A stretch of 47,404 nt of DNA from Psychrobacter piscatorii (GCF_001444505.1 NZ_LNDJ01000057.1:1-47404); one strand, 5' to 3'. Shown: positions 16,514 to 26,019, counted from the first letter of the stretch. Notes: generated by a model not told the origin, from the letters alone. Program-made: numbers and translations.

Positions 16514-17011
16514 ATGAGCAAGCAACAACAAATGGACACCATCCAAGCCATGGTAAAAGACATCAAATATACGATGATGACCACGCGCACCAGTGAGAAC
16601 CATCTTCACTCATGCCCCATGAATACCACCGAGACCAGTATTGGTGCCAAAGAAATTTGGTTTATCGGTCACAGCCCTTGTGAGACCATCGATAACATCA
16701 AAAACGATCCACAAGTCAATTTGGCCTATGTCAGCCAAGACAACAAACAATATCTGTCTATCACTGGTAAAGCGGAGCTGGTAGATGATAAAGACAAGTT
16801 AGATGAGCTTTGGTCAATGACTTATAACGCTTACTTTGAAAAAGGTAAAGAAGACCCAAATGTACAGCTGATCAAGGTCGTCCCTCATGGTGCTGAATAC
16901 TGGGCAAATGGGAATGCGATTACTAGCGCTGTCAAATTGACAGCAGCGGCAGTGACAGATAATGCCATTGAAAAGAGCTTGGGTGAGAATTTTTCGATAG
17001 AGCTGTCATGA
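16514..17011 (+). CDS. pyridoxamine 5'-phosphate oxidase-fold protein, copy 2
   Basis: A 165-residue paralogue of the preceding gene, with the same architecture: KDIKYTMMTT, TSIGAKEIWFIG, YLSITGKAELVDDKDKLDELW and EDPNVQLIKVVPHGAEYW. The C-terminal 25 residues (AVTDNAIEKSLGENFSIEL) diverge from copy 1. The sequence around the first strand differs (RTSENHLHSCPMNTTE against NSKGDVHAWPMTTSE), so the ligand may differ. A ribosome binding site AAAGGA precedes the ATG. It has its own 340-bp upstream region, which suggests separate regulation. No partner gene is seen. Confidence 0.85.
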   Translation: MSKQQQMDTIQAMVKDIKYTMMTTRTSENHLHSCPMNTTETSIGAKEIWFIGHSPCETIDNIKNDPQVNLAYVSQDNKQYLSITGKAELVDDKDKLDELWSMTYNAYFEKGKEDPNVQLIKVVPHGAEYWANGNAITSAVKLTAAAVTDNAIEKSLGENFSIELS

Positions 17012-17053
17012 TTTAGCAGAGCTTTAACGACTTAATAATTAACAGCTTTCAAT

Positions 17054-17090
17054 AAAAAACGCCAGTCGCATGAGCCACTGGCGTTTTTTA
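17054..17090. terminator. bidirectional terminator between converging genes
   Basis: AAAAAACGCCAGT and ACTGGCGTTTTTT form a 13-bp stem around CGCATGAGCC. A- and T-runs on both sides let it stop the rightward PNPOx-fold gene and the leftward pgsA. Confidence 0.92.
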
Positions 17091-17117
17091 TGCAGGTTAT
17101 GATTGTTTGTCTTACTA

Positions 17118-17798
17118 TTAGCCACTTTGCTTTAGGTACGGCCACGCAGCTTTGAGATAAATCATCATCGACCATAGTGTCAATATCACCGCGGCCACCA
17201 TCAGCGCATAACCGATTGTCTCAAGCGACTCCCAGTTTAATAACAGTACTGTAATCGCTATCATCTGAAAGGTCGTTTTTAATTTGCCCACATAGGACAC
17301 AGCGACACTGGTTCGGTTGCCAAGCTCTGCCATCCACTCGCGCAATGCGGATACAGCGATCTCACGTGAGATGATGACGATCGCAGCGATTGCCATAATG
17401 ATATTGGGATGCCATTGCACCAAAACGATCAAGGCCGCCGCCACCATCAGCTTGTCAGCAACTGGGTCCAAAAAGCGCCCAAACGCTGACATGACATTCA
17501 GCTTACGAGCAAAGTAACCATCTAGCCAATCGGTAATTGCTGCAATAATAAAGACGCTGGTTAATAATAAATGGCGCAATAGGCTATCGCTAAACTCACT
17601 CATCCCCACTCGCGCAATGACGTTGTCTGAGATTGCAGGCATACCGATGCCCATAGCAGGTGGCCAATACGCAATCGCAACAAATAACGGAATCATCAAG
17701 ATACGAGCAATCGTAAGATTATTGGGCAAGTTAAAAATACTTTTAGTATTTTGCGAACTTGACGGCTCCTGCGTATGCAAATGCGTGCTCTCAGTCAT
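17118..17798 (-). CDS. pgsA: CDP-diacylglycerol--glycerol-3-phosphate 3-phosphatidyltransferase
   Basis: PgsA makes phosphatidylglycerol phosphate from CDP-diacylglycerol and glycerol 3-phosphate in the inner membrane, the committed step to acidic phospholipids. The CDP-alcohol phosphotransferase signature (D-G-x2-A-R-x8-G-x3-D-x3-D) is complete: DGYFARKLNVMSAFGRFLD then PVADK, around residues 90-115. NLTIARILMIPLFV near residue 28 is the conserved first membrane segment, and several more hydrophobic segments follow. At 226 residues it is longer than E. coli PgsA (182), mainly through a polar 20-residue N-terminus and an extended loop after the first helix. It is a single gene on the minus strand. 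Confidence 0.95.
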   Translation of the reverse strand: MTESTHLHTQEPSSSQNTKSIFNLPNNLTIARILMIPLFVAIAYWPPAMGIGMPAISDNVIARVGMSEFSDSLLRHLLLTSVFIIAAITDWLDGYFARKLNVMSAFGRFLDPVADKLMVAAALIVLVQWHPNIIMAIAAIVIISREIAVSALREWMAELGNRTSVAVSYVGKLKTTFQMIAITVLLLNWESLETIGYALMVAAVILTLWSMMIYLKAAWPYLKQSG

Positions 17799-18274
17799 GG
17801 CAAACCCAGTTTAATATAGACATAATAATGGCAGATAGCTTAGCATTTTTCCGGCAAGCCGTCATGCCATCTCTGCAGCGATTGAGTCATCAAAGGTATC
17901 AACATGATGTCTCTTGTCATATCGATATAATTTCTTGAAAGCATTGAGTGCTTTTATCGAGATTAATAGTAAAAAACACTAAGACGTTACCATTGATCTA
18001 ATAGCGTATTACTTAGGTAGCTTGGTATATCACTGACTACTTAAATAGCTTGCTAGCCAAATAAAATCTTAATGCATTGATCATAAAATCTAGTATTTTT
18101 ATAACGTAATATACTGTAACCAAAACAGCCAAATAGCAGTCAGTCGGGTTATGATAGCAACTGTCACAAAACACTTGTACACTTAAATATGTAAGCAAAT
18201 ATATGTACCTATTGTATTGGTTATTATTGCCCTAATAAATGAGTGTATAGAAAGCCGATAACTATAATAAATCA

Positions 18275-18350
18275 CGACCACGGAACTTGTGATCAATCTG
18301 CACAGCCCGTTTTCCTCAGCCCACAGCACCTCCTCTGTGGGCCTTTTTTT
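18275..18350 (+). ncRNA. candidate small RNA with anti-Shine-Dalgarno terminator loop
   Basis: Within the 760-bp gene-free stretch 17799-18560 there is a TATAAT box (18263-18268). Next comes a hairpin (ATCAC and GTGAT, 18271-18295) and a pyrimidine-rich linker (CCCGTTTTCCTC). Last is a classic terminator: GCCCACAG and CTGTGGGC (18319-18342) followed by seven Ts. The loop is CACCTCCT, identical to the anti-Shine-Dalgarno core of 16S rRNA. No coding gene on the plus strand lies upstream within 1.2 kb, so the terminator needs its own transcript. The -35 box is weak. The transcript start near 18275 is inferred. Confidence 0.5.
18319..18350 (+). terminator. orphan rho-independent terminator
   Basis: An 8-bp GC-rich stem (GCCCACAG/CTGTGGGC) with loop CACCTCCT and a T7 tail. 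On the minus strand no T-run follows, so it serves rightward transcription only. Confidence 0.9.
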
Positions 18351-18387
18351 GCCTTTTTGCTGATACGATACACTCTAAAAATGTCAT

Positions 18388-18460
18388 AGCGCTACTGGGA
18401 TGAATTTTGCGCAGCCTCTGGGAACGCAGCACGCAAGTAAAATTCATACCAGTAGCGCGT
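18388..18460. repeat. dispersed palindromic repeat, copy 3
   Basis: Arms GCGCTACTGGGATGAATTTT and AAAATTCATACCAGTAGCGC enclose GCGCAGCCTCTGGGAACGCA. The arms pair almost perfectly over about 20 bp. The GCAGCCTCTG core is shared with copies 1 and 2. Confidence 0.85.
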
Positions 18461-18560
18461 TTAAATCCATAACAGTTTTACATTCAGCTAACTATATAAT
18501 AAAAAGTATCTTTGAATCTTATTTGTAAACCAGCGCTGCTGACAGACCATCACAGCACCG

Positions 18561-19718
18561 TTATCTTTTCTTACAGATCGCCCCAACGGTTTGCTGTGCT
18601 ACCTGATAGCAGCTTTCGATATTACCGTGTGCGCACCAGTCACCACTGACAATCCACTGTCTGGTTTCATCGACTAAGATACCTAGCTCTTTAGTATCTG
18701 TATCTATTATAGTAGCCGCATAGCGCCAGCGATGACAATCTGTTTGGCTTGGAGCACTATCTTTGTCCCAGTTTAAGGCTTGCTGCGCTGCCATTAATAA
18801 CGTGGCTTTGACTGTCTCCAAATCATCATCGACGTGGACTTGTGACCAGTCATTACGCGCATGAATGGTGATGCTTGGTAATAGTTCATCACGAGCGGGT
18901 TTATGATGCTCAATAAATATTCTATCGAGTACCTCACTATTTAAATAAGCAACATCCCACTGCGGTGCTGTTTGAGAGTTCACTGTTTCAGGTAATTCTT
19001 GGGCATTGTCCCAACCGAGCATCAACGTATAGCAGGCCTGCATCTGCGGCTGGGTGATGTTAACTTGCTGACTAAATCCACTGTCTGCCATCAGCTCTAC
19101 TGCCTGACCGTTTGGTGCAGTACAAACGACCCAATCAAACCAACCGAGGCTCTCCCCTGTCCCATCAAATAGCTCAGTTTTTTTATCATCTGAGTGAGTG
19201 GTATGCTCATCCAGCGGAGCCACACGCGTCTTAAACACTATGTTTGTATGCCTGAGCCCAGCGGCTAACTCACGTCCCCAACTGCTCATTTTTGGTGTGC
19301 TGATATAGCGCGCATGCACGGTATCCCATTGCTCTTTACTTTGGATATCGGGCGATTGGCCATTATCATTCGCGGGCGTGAGCTCGACCACATTGGCACA
19401 CCATGGCTGTAGCAGCCCTGTCTCTAGCCAAGGGGCGATAAACTGCTGAAAACTATCAGTCTTTGCCGTAAAGAACTGTGCCCCAAATGCCCATTGCCAG
19501 TTTTTACCTGTGTCACTGTTGGTACGATAGCGCGTCGCTAACCGGCCAACACTACGCGACTTTTCAAAAATAGTGATTTGCGGTGTATTGGATAGATTGT
19601 GTGTCTGATTTGAGGCGCGTTCTAGTAGTGTCGCGGTTAGCAGTCCTGTCAGACCACCACCAATGATCGCGATTTTTGGTGAAGATTTATCCGTTGAGAG
19701 CAAAGTATGATCAGTCAT
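18561..19718 (-). CDS. NAD(P)/FAD-dependent oxidoreductase, renalase-like
   Basis: A 385-residue flavoprotein with an N-terminal Rossmann dinucleotide-binding motif IAIIGGGLTGLLTATLLE, then the FAD-ribose Glu in ITIFEKSRSVGRLATRYR. AFGAQFFTAKT and SSWGRELAAGL are typical of the renalase-like/COG3380 group. The C-terminal HRWRYA and WIVSGDWCAHGNIESCY complete the FAD site. The family is poorly defined: some members oxidise aberrant NAD(P)H isomers, and others are linked to photolyase genes. The ATG whose codon ends at 19718 was chosen over a GTG 42 bp upstream, because the FAD fold needs no more N-terminus. It is a single gene. Confidence 0.82.
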   Translation of the reverse strand: MTDHTLLSTDKSSPKIAIIGGGLTGLLTATLLERASNQTHNLSNTPQITIFEKSRSVGRLATRYRTNSDTGKNWQWAFGAQFFTAKTDSFQQFIAPWLETGLLQPWCANVVELTPANDNGQSPDIQSKEQWDTVHARYISTPKMSSWGRELAAGLRHTNIVFKTRVAPLDEHTTHSDDKKTELFDGTGESLGWFDWVVCTAPNGQAVELMADSGFSQQVNITQPQMQACYTLMLGWDNAQELPETVNSQTAPQWDVAYLNSEVLDRIFIEHHKPARDELLPSITIHARNDWSQVHVDDDLETVKATLLMAAQQALNWDKDSAPSQTDCHRWRYAATIIDTDTKELGILVDETRQWIVSGDWCAHGNIESCYQVAQQTVGAICKKR

Positions 19719-19887
19719 AATGACAGGAAACCTTATCGAGTATTTATGAGTCGCTACCACATCTAAATGCTCAGACGAGCTGGTAGATATCAGTGACCTA
19801 AGTGATCAGTGATAAGCGATAGTCGTCAGGTTAATTGATTATTGACATTGAACCTCTAAAGCACCGCAATATCAATATCGTCTGCGT

Positions 19888-19922
19888 AAAAAAGCCATGC
19901 TATTCACGATAACATGGCTTTT
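19888..19922. terminator. terminator after acs
   Basis: AAAAGCCATG and CATGGCTTTT pair around CTATTCACGATAA. A T-run follows on the minus strand, about 70 bp past the acs stop. Confidence 0.85.
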
Positions 19923-19994
19923 ATTTGACGTTGCTGAACGGATATCAAAGTTGAAATAGCACCGTTCGCGTGCCCGATAGACGGGCTAACGCAA

Positions 19995-21956
19995 CTACTC
20001 TCCGCGGCTCGCTTTGACTTCTTCTACCAAATCATTAATCACTGAGCTATCGGCCAGCGTAGATAAGTCGCCCAATCCGACATATTGTCCTTCTGCCAGC
20101 TTACGTAAGATGCGACGCATAATCTTTCCTGAGCGAGTCTTTGGTAGCGCATCCACCATATAAATAGCATCTAAGGTCGCAATCGGCCCAATCTCGGCAC
20201 GCACATGACGTTTTAGCTCCGCCTTTAGATCGTCTGTTTTTTCTTCGCCAGACTTTAGAATGATAAAGGCACAGATACCTGTCCCGCGAATCTCATGCGG
20301 CATACCAACAATCGCGGCCTCGGCAGTAGCCGGATGAGCAACCAATGCACTCTCAATCTCTGCCGTACCCAAGCGATGCCCTGAGACGTTTAGCACGTCA
20401 TCCACGCGGCCTGTGATCCAATAATGTCCGTCTTCATCACGCTGCGCACCATCACCTGTGAAGTAATAGCCGGGATAATCGCTAAAATAGGTTTTCAAAA
20501 AGCGCGGATGGTCATTGTAGATCGTACGCATTTGCCCAGGCCAGCCACTACTGATGACCAAATTACCTTCGGCAGCGCCTTCCATGATTGCGCCTTCAGC
20601 ATTGACGACTTCAGGTTTAATACCATATAGCGGCGTCATCGCGGCACCCGGCTTGAGATCGACCGCTCCCGGAATCGGTGCCATCAAAATACCGCCTGTC
20701 TCCGTTTGCCACCACGTATCGACAATGGGGCACTTGCTGTCACCAACGACATGATAGTACCAATCCCACGCTTCTGGGTTGATTGGCTCACCGACTGAAC
20801 CCAGCAAACGCAGGCTTGAGCGATCTGACTCACGTACAAAGGCATCACCCTCTTTCATCATCGCTCGAATCGCCGTTGGGGCGGTGTATAAAATGGTCAC
20901 GTCGTGCTTGTCGATGATATGTCCGATACGTGCCCATGTTGGATACTCTGGCACCCCTTCAAAAATGACTGTCGTGGTGCCATTGGCGAGCGGTGCATAT
21001 GTTGAGTAGGTATGACCTGTGATCCAGCCCACATCTGCGGTACACCAATAAACGTCATCTTCTTTGACATCAAAGACATCACGGAAGGTAGACAAGGCAT
21101 AAGTGATATAACCCCCTGTGGTATGCACAACGCCTTTGGGTTTACCCGTTGAGCCAGAGGTATACAGTAAGAATAATGGATCTTCGGCATTCATCACTTC
21201 AGGCTCACAGATCTCTGATTGCCCATCAACGAGATTGTGATACCAGACATCGCGGCGACCACTCATTGGGATAGAGTTGCCTGTGCGGTGGACGACGATG
21301 ACTTTTTCGACACTGTCAGTCCCATCCATCTCAAGAGCATGATCGACATTGGCTTTGAGCGGTGTATGTTTGCCGCCACGTAAACCTTCATCAGCCGTAA
21401 TAACGACTTTTGAGCGACTGTCTATCAAACGATTGCCCAGACTCTCAGCAGAAAACCCACCAAATACCACAGAATGCACCGCACCAATACGCGCACATGC
21501 CAGCATTGAAACCATGGCTTCTGGTATCATCGGCATATATAACGTGACACGATCGCCTTTGCCAACGCCAAGCTTGCGTAGCGAGTTGCCCAGACGACAG
21601 ACTGCTTCATGTAATTCTTTAAAAGAAATAATCTTGTGTAGTGAAGGGTGATCCCCTTCCCAAATAATAGCTGGCTTGTATGGATCTTTTTCGAGGTGAC
21701 GATCAAGACAGTTGACGGAAATATTCAGCTCACCATCTTCAAACCATTTAATATTAAAATTGTCTAAGTCATAATTAACATTGCTGACTTTGGTCGGTTT
21801 TTTTATCCAGTCGAGCAGCTCAGCACGCTTCGCCCAAAACGCATCATTTGCTTCGGTTGATTCAATAGATTGATTGTAGTCTTCGAGATACTTTTCAGGG
21901 GTGGTATTGGCAGCAGCCATAAACTCGGCTGAGATTGGAAATGATTTCTGGGTCAT
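19995..21956 (-). CDS. acs: acetyl-coenzyme A synthetase
   Basis: Acs activates acetate with ATP and CoA through an acetyl-AMP intermediate. It is the high-affinity scavenging route and complements AckA-Pta at the start of the window. From the ATG at 21956 it is 653 residues, the usual length. The start follows AAAAGGAACAATACT, and the further upstream start is weaker. Motifs are the AMP-binding loop [20 protein letters not shown] (about residue 263), WWQTETGGI, the hinge [13 protein letters not shown] and [15 protein letters not shown]. The last contains the lysine whose acetylation turns off Acs enzymes in other bacteria. The gene stands alone, without the actP/yjcH neighbours of enterobacteria. 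Confidence 0.97.
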   Translation of the reverse strand: MTQKSFPISAEFMAAANTTPEKYLEDYNQSIESTEANDAFWAKRAELLDWIKKPTKVSNVNYDLDNFNIKWFEDGELNISVNCLDRHLEKDPYKPAIIWEGDHPSLHKIISFKELHEAVCRLGNSLRKLGVGKGDRVTLYMPMIPEAMVSMLACARIGAVHSVVFGGFSAESLGNRLIDSRSKVVITADEGLRGGKHTPLKANVDHALEMDGTDSVEKVIVVHRTGNSIPMSGRRDVWYHNLVDGQSEICEPEVMNAEDPLFLLYTSGSTGKPKGVVHTTGGYITYALSTFRDVFDVKEDDVYWCTADVGWITGHTYSTYAPLANGTTTVIFEGVPEYPTWARIGHIIDKHDVTILYTAPTAIRAMMKEGDAFVRESDRSSLRLLGSVGEPINPEAWDWYYHVVGDSKCPIVDTWWQTETGGILMAPIPGAVDLKPGAAMTPLYGIKPEVVNAEGAIMEGAAEGNLVISSGWPGQMRTIYNDHPRFLKTYFSDYPGYYFTGDGAQRDEDGHYWITGRVDDVLNVSGHRLGTAEIESALVAHPATAEAAIVGMPHEIRGTGICAFIILKSGEEKTDDLKAELKRHVRAEIGPIATLDAIYMVDALPKTRSGKIMRRILRKLAEGQYVGLGDLSTLADSSVINDLVEEVKASRGE

Positions 21957-22393
21957 AGTATTGTTCCTTTTAATTATCATGACTTACATAGAAAGTCGTC
22001 TATAACGACTAACCATGCAGGCAATAAGAGTCATCTTCCATAATGCGTGACACTCAGCGATAGTTTGACAAATAAGCGTGTCGGTTGCAAGACATCATCA
22101 GCCAATCATAACAATTTCGCTGTACATCTGTATACTTGGTGATTGATAGCAGCGGTTATTGAAGAATTATTAGTAAGGATTATTGCAACATCGCAATCAA
22201 GAGTGCTCTTGATATGCAGATGCCATGTCACAGTTCATCGGATATCACATTTAAACCTTGTAACCTCAAATGAAATATGGACAATAGCTACCCTACCGAT
22301 ACTGCTTTAGACAACACCGCCGATCTGTATTATTAACACATACAATTGGTTTTGTTATCACCTTTTTTTAAATGATTGTTTTACGAGACCGCA
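21957..22393. other. divergent intergenic region between acs and a flavoprotein gene
   Basis: An AT-rich region of about 430 bp that must hold the promoters of both divergent genes. I see no convincing -35/-10 pair, terminator or strong inverted repeat. Confidence 0.5.
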
Positions 22394-23677
22394 ATGACTA
22401 ATCACCACAATGCACAACCCTCTACTCACTATGACGTCATCATCGTCGGCGCTGGCGCTTCAGGATTATATTGTGCGCTCACCGCAGGTCGCCGTGGTCG
22501 TCGCGTTTTGGTCATAGATCACGCCAATAAAGCAGGCAAAAAGATTTTGATGTCAGGTGGTGGCCGCTGCAACTTTACCAATTACTTCGTCGAGCCTGAG
22601 CATTTTATCGGTGCCAATCCTCACTTTTGTAAGTCGGCACTGAGTCGCTATCCAAGCTGGGAGTTTATCGGCATGGTAGAGGCGCATCAGATTCCCTACC
22701 ATGAGCGTGAACACGGGCAGCTATTTTGTGATGATTCTGCCCAAGATATCCTCACTATGCTCCTTGATGAATGTACGGCTGTCGGTGTGCAAATCAAGCT
22801 CAATACCCAAATCAATCATGTACAGACGACTGACCATGATAAAGCAAAACGGTTTGAGCTAATAACCAGCAAAAAGCTTGGCAAAAAAGACGTCGCAAGC
22901 GAAAGTCAATCGTCACAGACGCGCTATCGTTGTGAGTCGTTAGTGGTGGCAACTGGTGGTTTGTCTATTCCAACGATGGGCGCAAGCGGCATTGGCTACG
23001 AGCTAGCGCAGCAGTTTGGTCATACCTTGATAGCAACGGATGCCAGTCTTGTACCATTTACCTTCACGGACAAAACAGGCGAGCTGATTCGTAGCTTAGC
23101 AGGCATCAGCCTACCAGTCATTGCCAGTAACGAGCGTATCTCTTTTAAACTGCCTGTACTGTTTACCCATCGCGGGCTCTCTGGCCCTGCCATGCTCCAG
23201 CTATCGAACTATTGGCACAGTGGTGAGACGATTAGCATTAACCTACTGCCCGATGTAGATGTCACCGATATTTTACTCACCCGCAAAAAGTCACACCCAC
23301 GCCAACTGATCCGTACTGTATTGGCAGAAAATACAGACAACGCACTACCCAAAAAACTATTGGCAGCACTACAAACCCAGCTGTGGGACGATATCAAAGA
23401 TACTGAGCTTGCCAATATCAAAGATGAGCGACTGAGTGAGCTTGGCGCTACTCTCAACGGCTGGCAGCTCAAGCCCTCTGGTACTGAAGGCTACCGTACG
23501 GCTGAGGTCACCCGCGGCGGCGTAAAAACCGATGAGGTATCCTCAAAGACCATGCAAAGCAATCTACAAGATGGCTTGTATTTCATCGGCGAAGTGCTCG
23601 ATGTAACAGGCTGGCTTGGTGGTTATAATTTTCAGTGGGCATGGGCCAGTGGTTTTGTCAGTGGCGAGGTCGTTTAA
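22394..23677 (+). CDS. HI0933-family FAD-dependent flavoprotein (BaiN/RdsA type)
   Basis: A 427-residue flavoprotein of the HI0933/YhiN family. The N-terminal FAD motif is VIIVGAGASGLYCALTAGRR, followed by AGKKILMSGGGRCNFTN, a family hallmark. Near the C-terminus come TRGGVKTDEVSSKTM and GLYFIGEVLDVTGWLGGYN, then FQWAWASG, which closes the FAD site. Members reduce varied substrates, and the one named BaiN acts on bile-acid intermediates in gut bacteria; the substrate here is unknown. The ATG at 22394 is chosen over an in-frame TTG 18 bp upstream. It diverges from acs and has no partner. Confidence 0.88.
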   Translation: MTNHHNAQPSTHYDVIIVGAGASGLYCALTAGRRGRRVLVIDHANKAGKKILMSGGGRCNFTNYFVEPEHFIGANPHFCKSALSRYPSWEFIGMVEAHQIPYHEREHGQLFCDDSAQDILTMLLDECTAVGVQIKLNTQINHVQTTDHDKAKRFELITSKKLGKKDVASESQSSQTRYRCESLVVATGGLSIPTMGASGIGYELAQQFGHTLIATDASLVPFTFTDKTGELIRSLAGISLPVIASNERISFKLPVLFTHRGLSGPAMLQLSNYWHSGETISINLLPDVDVTDILLTRKKSHPRQLIRTVLAENTDNALPKKLLAALQTQLWDDIKDTELANIKDERLSELGATLNGWQLKPSGTEGYRTAEVTRGGVKTDEVSSKTMQSNLQDGLYFIGEVLDVTGWLGGYNFQWAWASGFVSGEVV

Positions 23678-23792
23678 GAAGCAATCGCATTTGATAGCAT
23701 AAAATAAACACGACATAAGTTCATTTTATTATGAAATTGCGGTATAATATTAATTGATATGACTTATGCTAGATAGAATTGCGAGGTACTCG

Positions 23793-24809
23793 ATGCGTCC
23801 AATCAAACAGATTCATGGTGATAAAGCACCACATTGGGTCGGTGACGGATTTTTTGTGAAAACATTGATCAATTATGTCGATGACCAACCAGACTTCAAT
23901 TACAGTCATACCGATCCATTTTTACTATTTGATTATGGCGAGCCGACGACATTTGCACCAAATCCTGATTATCAGACGCAGCCACATGGCATTGGCAAAC
24001 ACCCTCATAAAGGTTTTGAGACCGTCACCCTCGCGTACTCAGGTGAGATCAGTCATGCTGACTCAATCGGTGGGCGTGGGGATATTTTGGAAGGCGATGT
24101 GCAATGGATGACCGCTGGTCGCGGCATTCTACACGAAGAGTTTCATTCAGAAAGCTTTGGGCAGCGCGGTGGTGTGTTTAGTATGGTGCAAATGTGGGTC
24201 AATCTGCCAAGCGCGCACAAGCTGACTGATCCTAAATATCAATTTATCAAACGTGCTGAGATGCCTATTATCGAGTTAATGGACAGTCGCGATGCCGACT
24301 CTCAAGATAATCTTACTAAAGATGCTGTTGCTCAAAGCGCTGACAAACAAACGGTCATCGGTCAAGTTGCCATCATTGCAGGCGACTGGCACGGCGTCAC
24401 AGGTAATGCGGTAACCTTTACGCCAGTTAACCTATGGGATATCGCGCTGCATACCGCAGGCACAACGATACTCGAAGTACCTAGCACGCACAATACGTTA
24501 CTGCTCGTACAAGAAGGCCGAGTACTGGTCAATGGCACATCTATCAGTGCAGGCAATCTGATTCAGTTTGTCGCACCCACAAAGACATCCATAGGTGCTA
24601 TCTCTACAAGCGCGTCTATGCTAGACACTGATACGATTGAGCTGACTTATACTAGCGCTGATAACGAACATGCTCCTGCCAAACTACTGTTGTTAAGTGG
24701 TGAGCCTATCGGAGAGCCTATCGCAGGTCACGGCCCCTTTGTGATGAATACCCAAGATGAGCTACGACAAACGTTCCGTGATTATCAAACAGGCAATTTT
24801 GGATATTAA
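23793..24809 (+). CDS. pirin family protein
   Basis: Pirins are iron-binding bicupin proteins. Bacterial ones include quercetinase-like dioxygenases and regulators of central metabolism. The N-terminal cupin carries HPHKGFETVTLAYSG, then ISHADSIGG and the WMTAGRGILHEE motif, giving the expected His/His/His/Glu metal ligands. The C-terminal cupin is weaker and ends at LLSGEPIGEPIAGHGPFVMN, a conserved pirin ending. From the ATG at 23793 it is 338 residues, somewhat longer than usual (about 290). The insert RDADSQDNLTKDAVAQSADK lies between the two cupins. GCGAGG six bases before the ATG supports this start over 23766. A terminator follows. Confidence 0.9.
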   Translation: MRPIKQIHGDKAPHWVGDGFFVKTLINYVDDQPDFNYSHTDPFLLFDYGEPTTFAPNPDYQTQPHGIGKHPHKGFETVTLAYSGEISHADSIGGRGDILEGDVQWMTAGRGILHEEFHSESFGQRGGVFSMVQMWVNLPSAHKLTDPKYQFIKRAEMPIIELMDSRDADSQDNLTKDAVAQSADKQTVIGQVAIIAGDWHGVTGNAVTFTPVNLWDIALHTAGTTILEVPSTHNTLLLVQEGRVLVNGTSISAGNLIQFVAPTKTSIGAISTSASMLDTDTIELTYTSADNEHAPAKLLLLSGEPIGEPIAGHGPFVMNTQDELRQTFRDYQTGNFGY

Positions 24810-24824
24810 TCAAAATAAATGCGT

Positions 24825-24867
24825 AAAAAAAAGCCCTCTAACTATCGATAGTCAAAGGGCTTTTTTA
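24825..24867. terminator. bidirectional terminator between pirin and Old Yellow Enzyme genes
   Basis: AAAAAAGCCCT and AGGGCTTTTTT pair, with an inner CTATCGATAG palindrome in the loop. It serves both converging genes. Confidence 0.9.
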
Positions 24868-24915
24868 TAACGCGTTTGTCTGCCTATTCAGTGATACTGA
24901 CGGATGGATAATTGC

Positions 24916-26019
24916 TTACACTTCATTCATAAACGGATAATCAGTGTAGCCAACCGTGCTGCCACCATAGAAGCTCTCTGGATGCTGCTCGTTGAGCGGT
25001 GCGCCCTCTTGAATACGTTCAGCGAGATCAGGGTTGGCAATATAATCACGACCGAATGCTACCGCATCGATATAGCCTGCTTTGATGTTCTTCTCAGCTT
25101 TGTCCGCATCATAGCCACCCGCCGCGATGATGGTCTGATCGAACGCATCACGGACACGCTGACGGAACTCATCGCTATACGGCGTACCACCTGCCCAATC
25201 TGGCTCTGACAGATGCAAATACATTAGACCACGCTTATTGATTTGTTCAATCAGCCAAATGTTATCGTCTTCTTCGTAGCCTCCCTCAACATTGTTGAAT
25301 GTGCCCAGTGGCGAGATACGAATACCAATATGATCTGCATCCCAAGCATCCACACATGCATCGATAACATCTAAGGTCAGACGCGCGCGGTTTTCGCGGC
25401 TGCCACCGTATTCATCGTCACGCTGATTGGTATGCTCAGCCCAAAACTGATGCAGCAAATAACCATGCGCGCCATGAATCTCAATACCATCAAACCCTGC
25501 CTCCTGCGCGCACTTGGTTGCATGCGCAAAGTCAGTAACCACTTGCTGAATCTCATCAAGACTGGCTGGGCGCGGCGGCGTGGCATCCGCGCGAATGGCT
25601 TGGTTGTCACTATCACGCAATGAGGTACGGATACCTACATCGACATCTGAGGCTGAAATTGGCGCACGGCGTTCAGGTTGTACGCTTTCATGTGAGACAA
25701 GTCCTGTGTGCCATAGCTGGACGACGATCTTGCCACCTTTAGCGTGGACATTGTCAACGATGGCTTTCCATGCAGTGACTTGATCTTGAGTATGTAGCCC
25801 TGGTGCGCCTGCATAGCCTTTTGCTTGAAACGATACTTGCGTCGCTTCAGTGATGACAAGGCCCGCCCCTGCACGCTGCGAGTAGTACTCTGCTGCCCAT
25901 GTGATAGGGACATCGCCTGGCTCAACGGCACGCAGACGTGTCAGTGGGGCCATCATAATGCGGTTTTTTAGCGTTTGTGTGCCCATTTTTACAGGCTCAA
26001 ATAAAATATCGTGTGCCAT
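24916..26019 (-). CDS. nemA: alkene reductase, Old Yellow Enzyme family (NemA type)
   Basis: An FMN-dependent NAD(P)H enzyme of the Old Yellow Enzyme family, which reduces activated C=C bonds and nitro compounds; E. coli NemA acts on N-ethylmaleimide. It has 367 residues, the normal length. MAPLTRLRAVEPGDVP lies at the N-terminus, with VVQLWHTGLVSH, then the substrate-binding His and Asn in EIHGAHGYLLHQF and SRENRARL. The phosphate-binding GGYD near residue 300 and VAFGRDYIANPDL complete the pattern. It is a TIM-barrel protein without the C-terminal domains of FadH. The exact substrate cannot be read from sequence. It may share a transcript with the EamA gene upstream. Confidence 0.9.
   Translation of the reverse strand: MAHDILFEPVKMGTQTLKNRIMMAPLTRLRAVEPGDVPITWAAEYYSQRAGAGLVITEATQVSFQAKGYAGAPGLHTQDQVTAWKAIVDNVHAKGGKIVVQLWHTGLVSHESVQPERRAPISASDVDVGIRTSLRDSDNQAIRADATPPRPASLDEIQQVVTDFAHATKCAQEAGFDGIEIHGAHGYLLHQFWAEHTNQRDDEYGGSRENRARLTLDVIDACVDAWDADHIGIRISPLGTFNNVEGGYEEDDNIWLIEQINKRGLMYLHLSEPDWAGGTPYSDEFRQRVRDAFDQTIIAAGGYDADKAEKNIKAGYIDAVAFGRDYIANPDLAERIQEGAPLNEQHPESFYGGSTVGYTDYPFMNEV

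Noticed and set aside
15674..17011. The two PNPOx-fold genes as PdxH, forming a vitamin B6 link with the PdxJ homologue
   Set aside because: They lack the PdxH length and the typical FMN/PLP motifs, resemble the general stress protein 26 group, and lie 7 kb from pdxJ in a different unit.
19971..19987. GCCCG/CGGGC hairpin just past the acs stop
   Set aside because: Only 5 bp and no T-run on either strand; the stronger hairpin at 19888-19922 is the likelier terminator.
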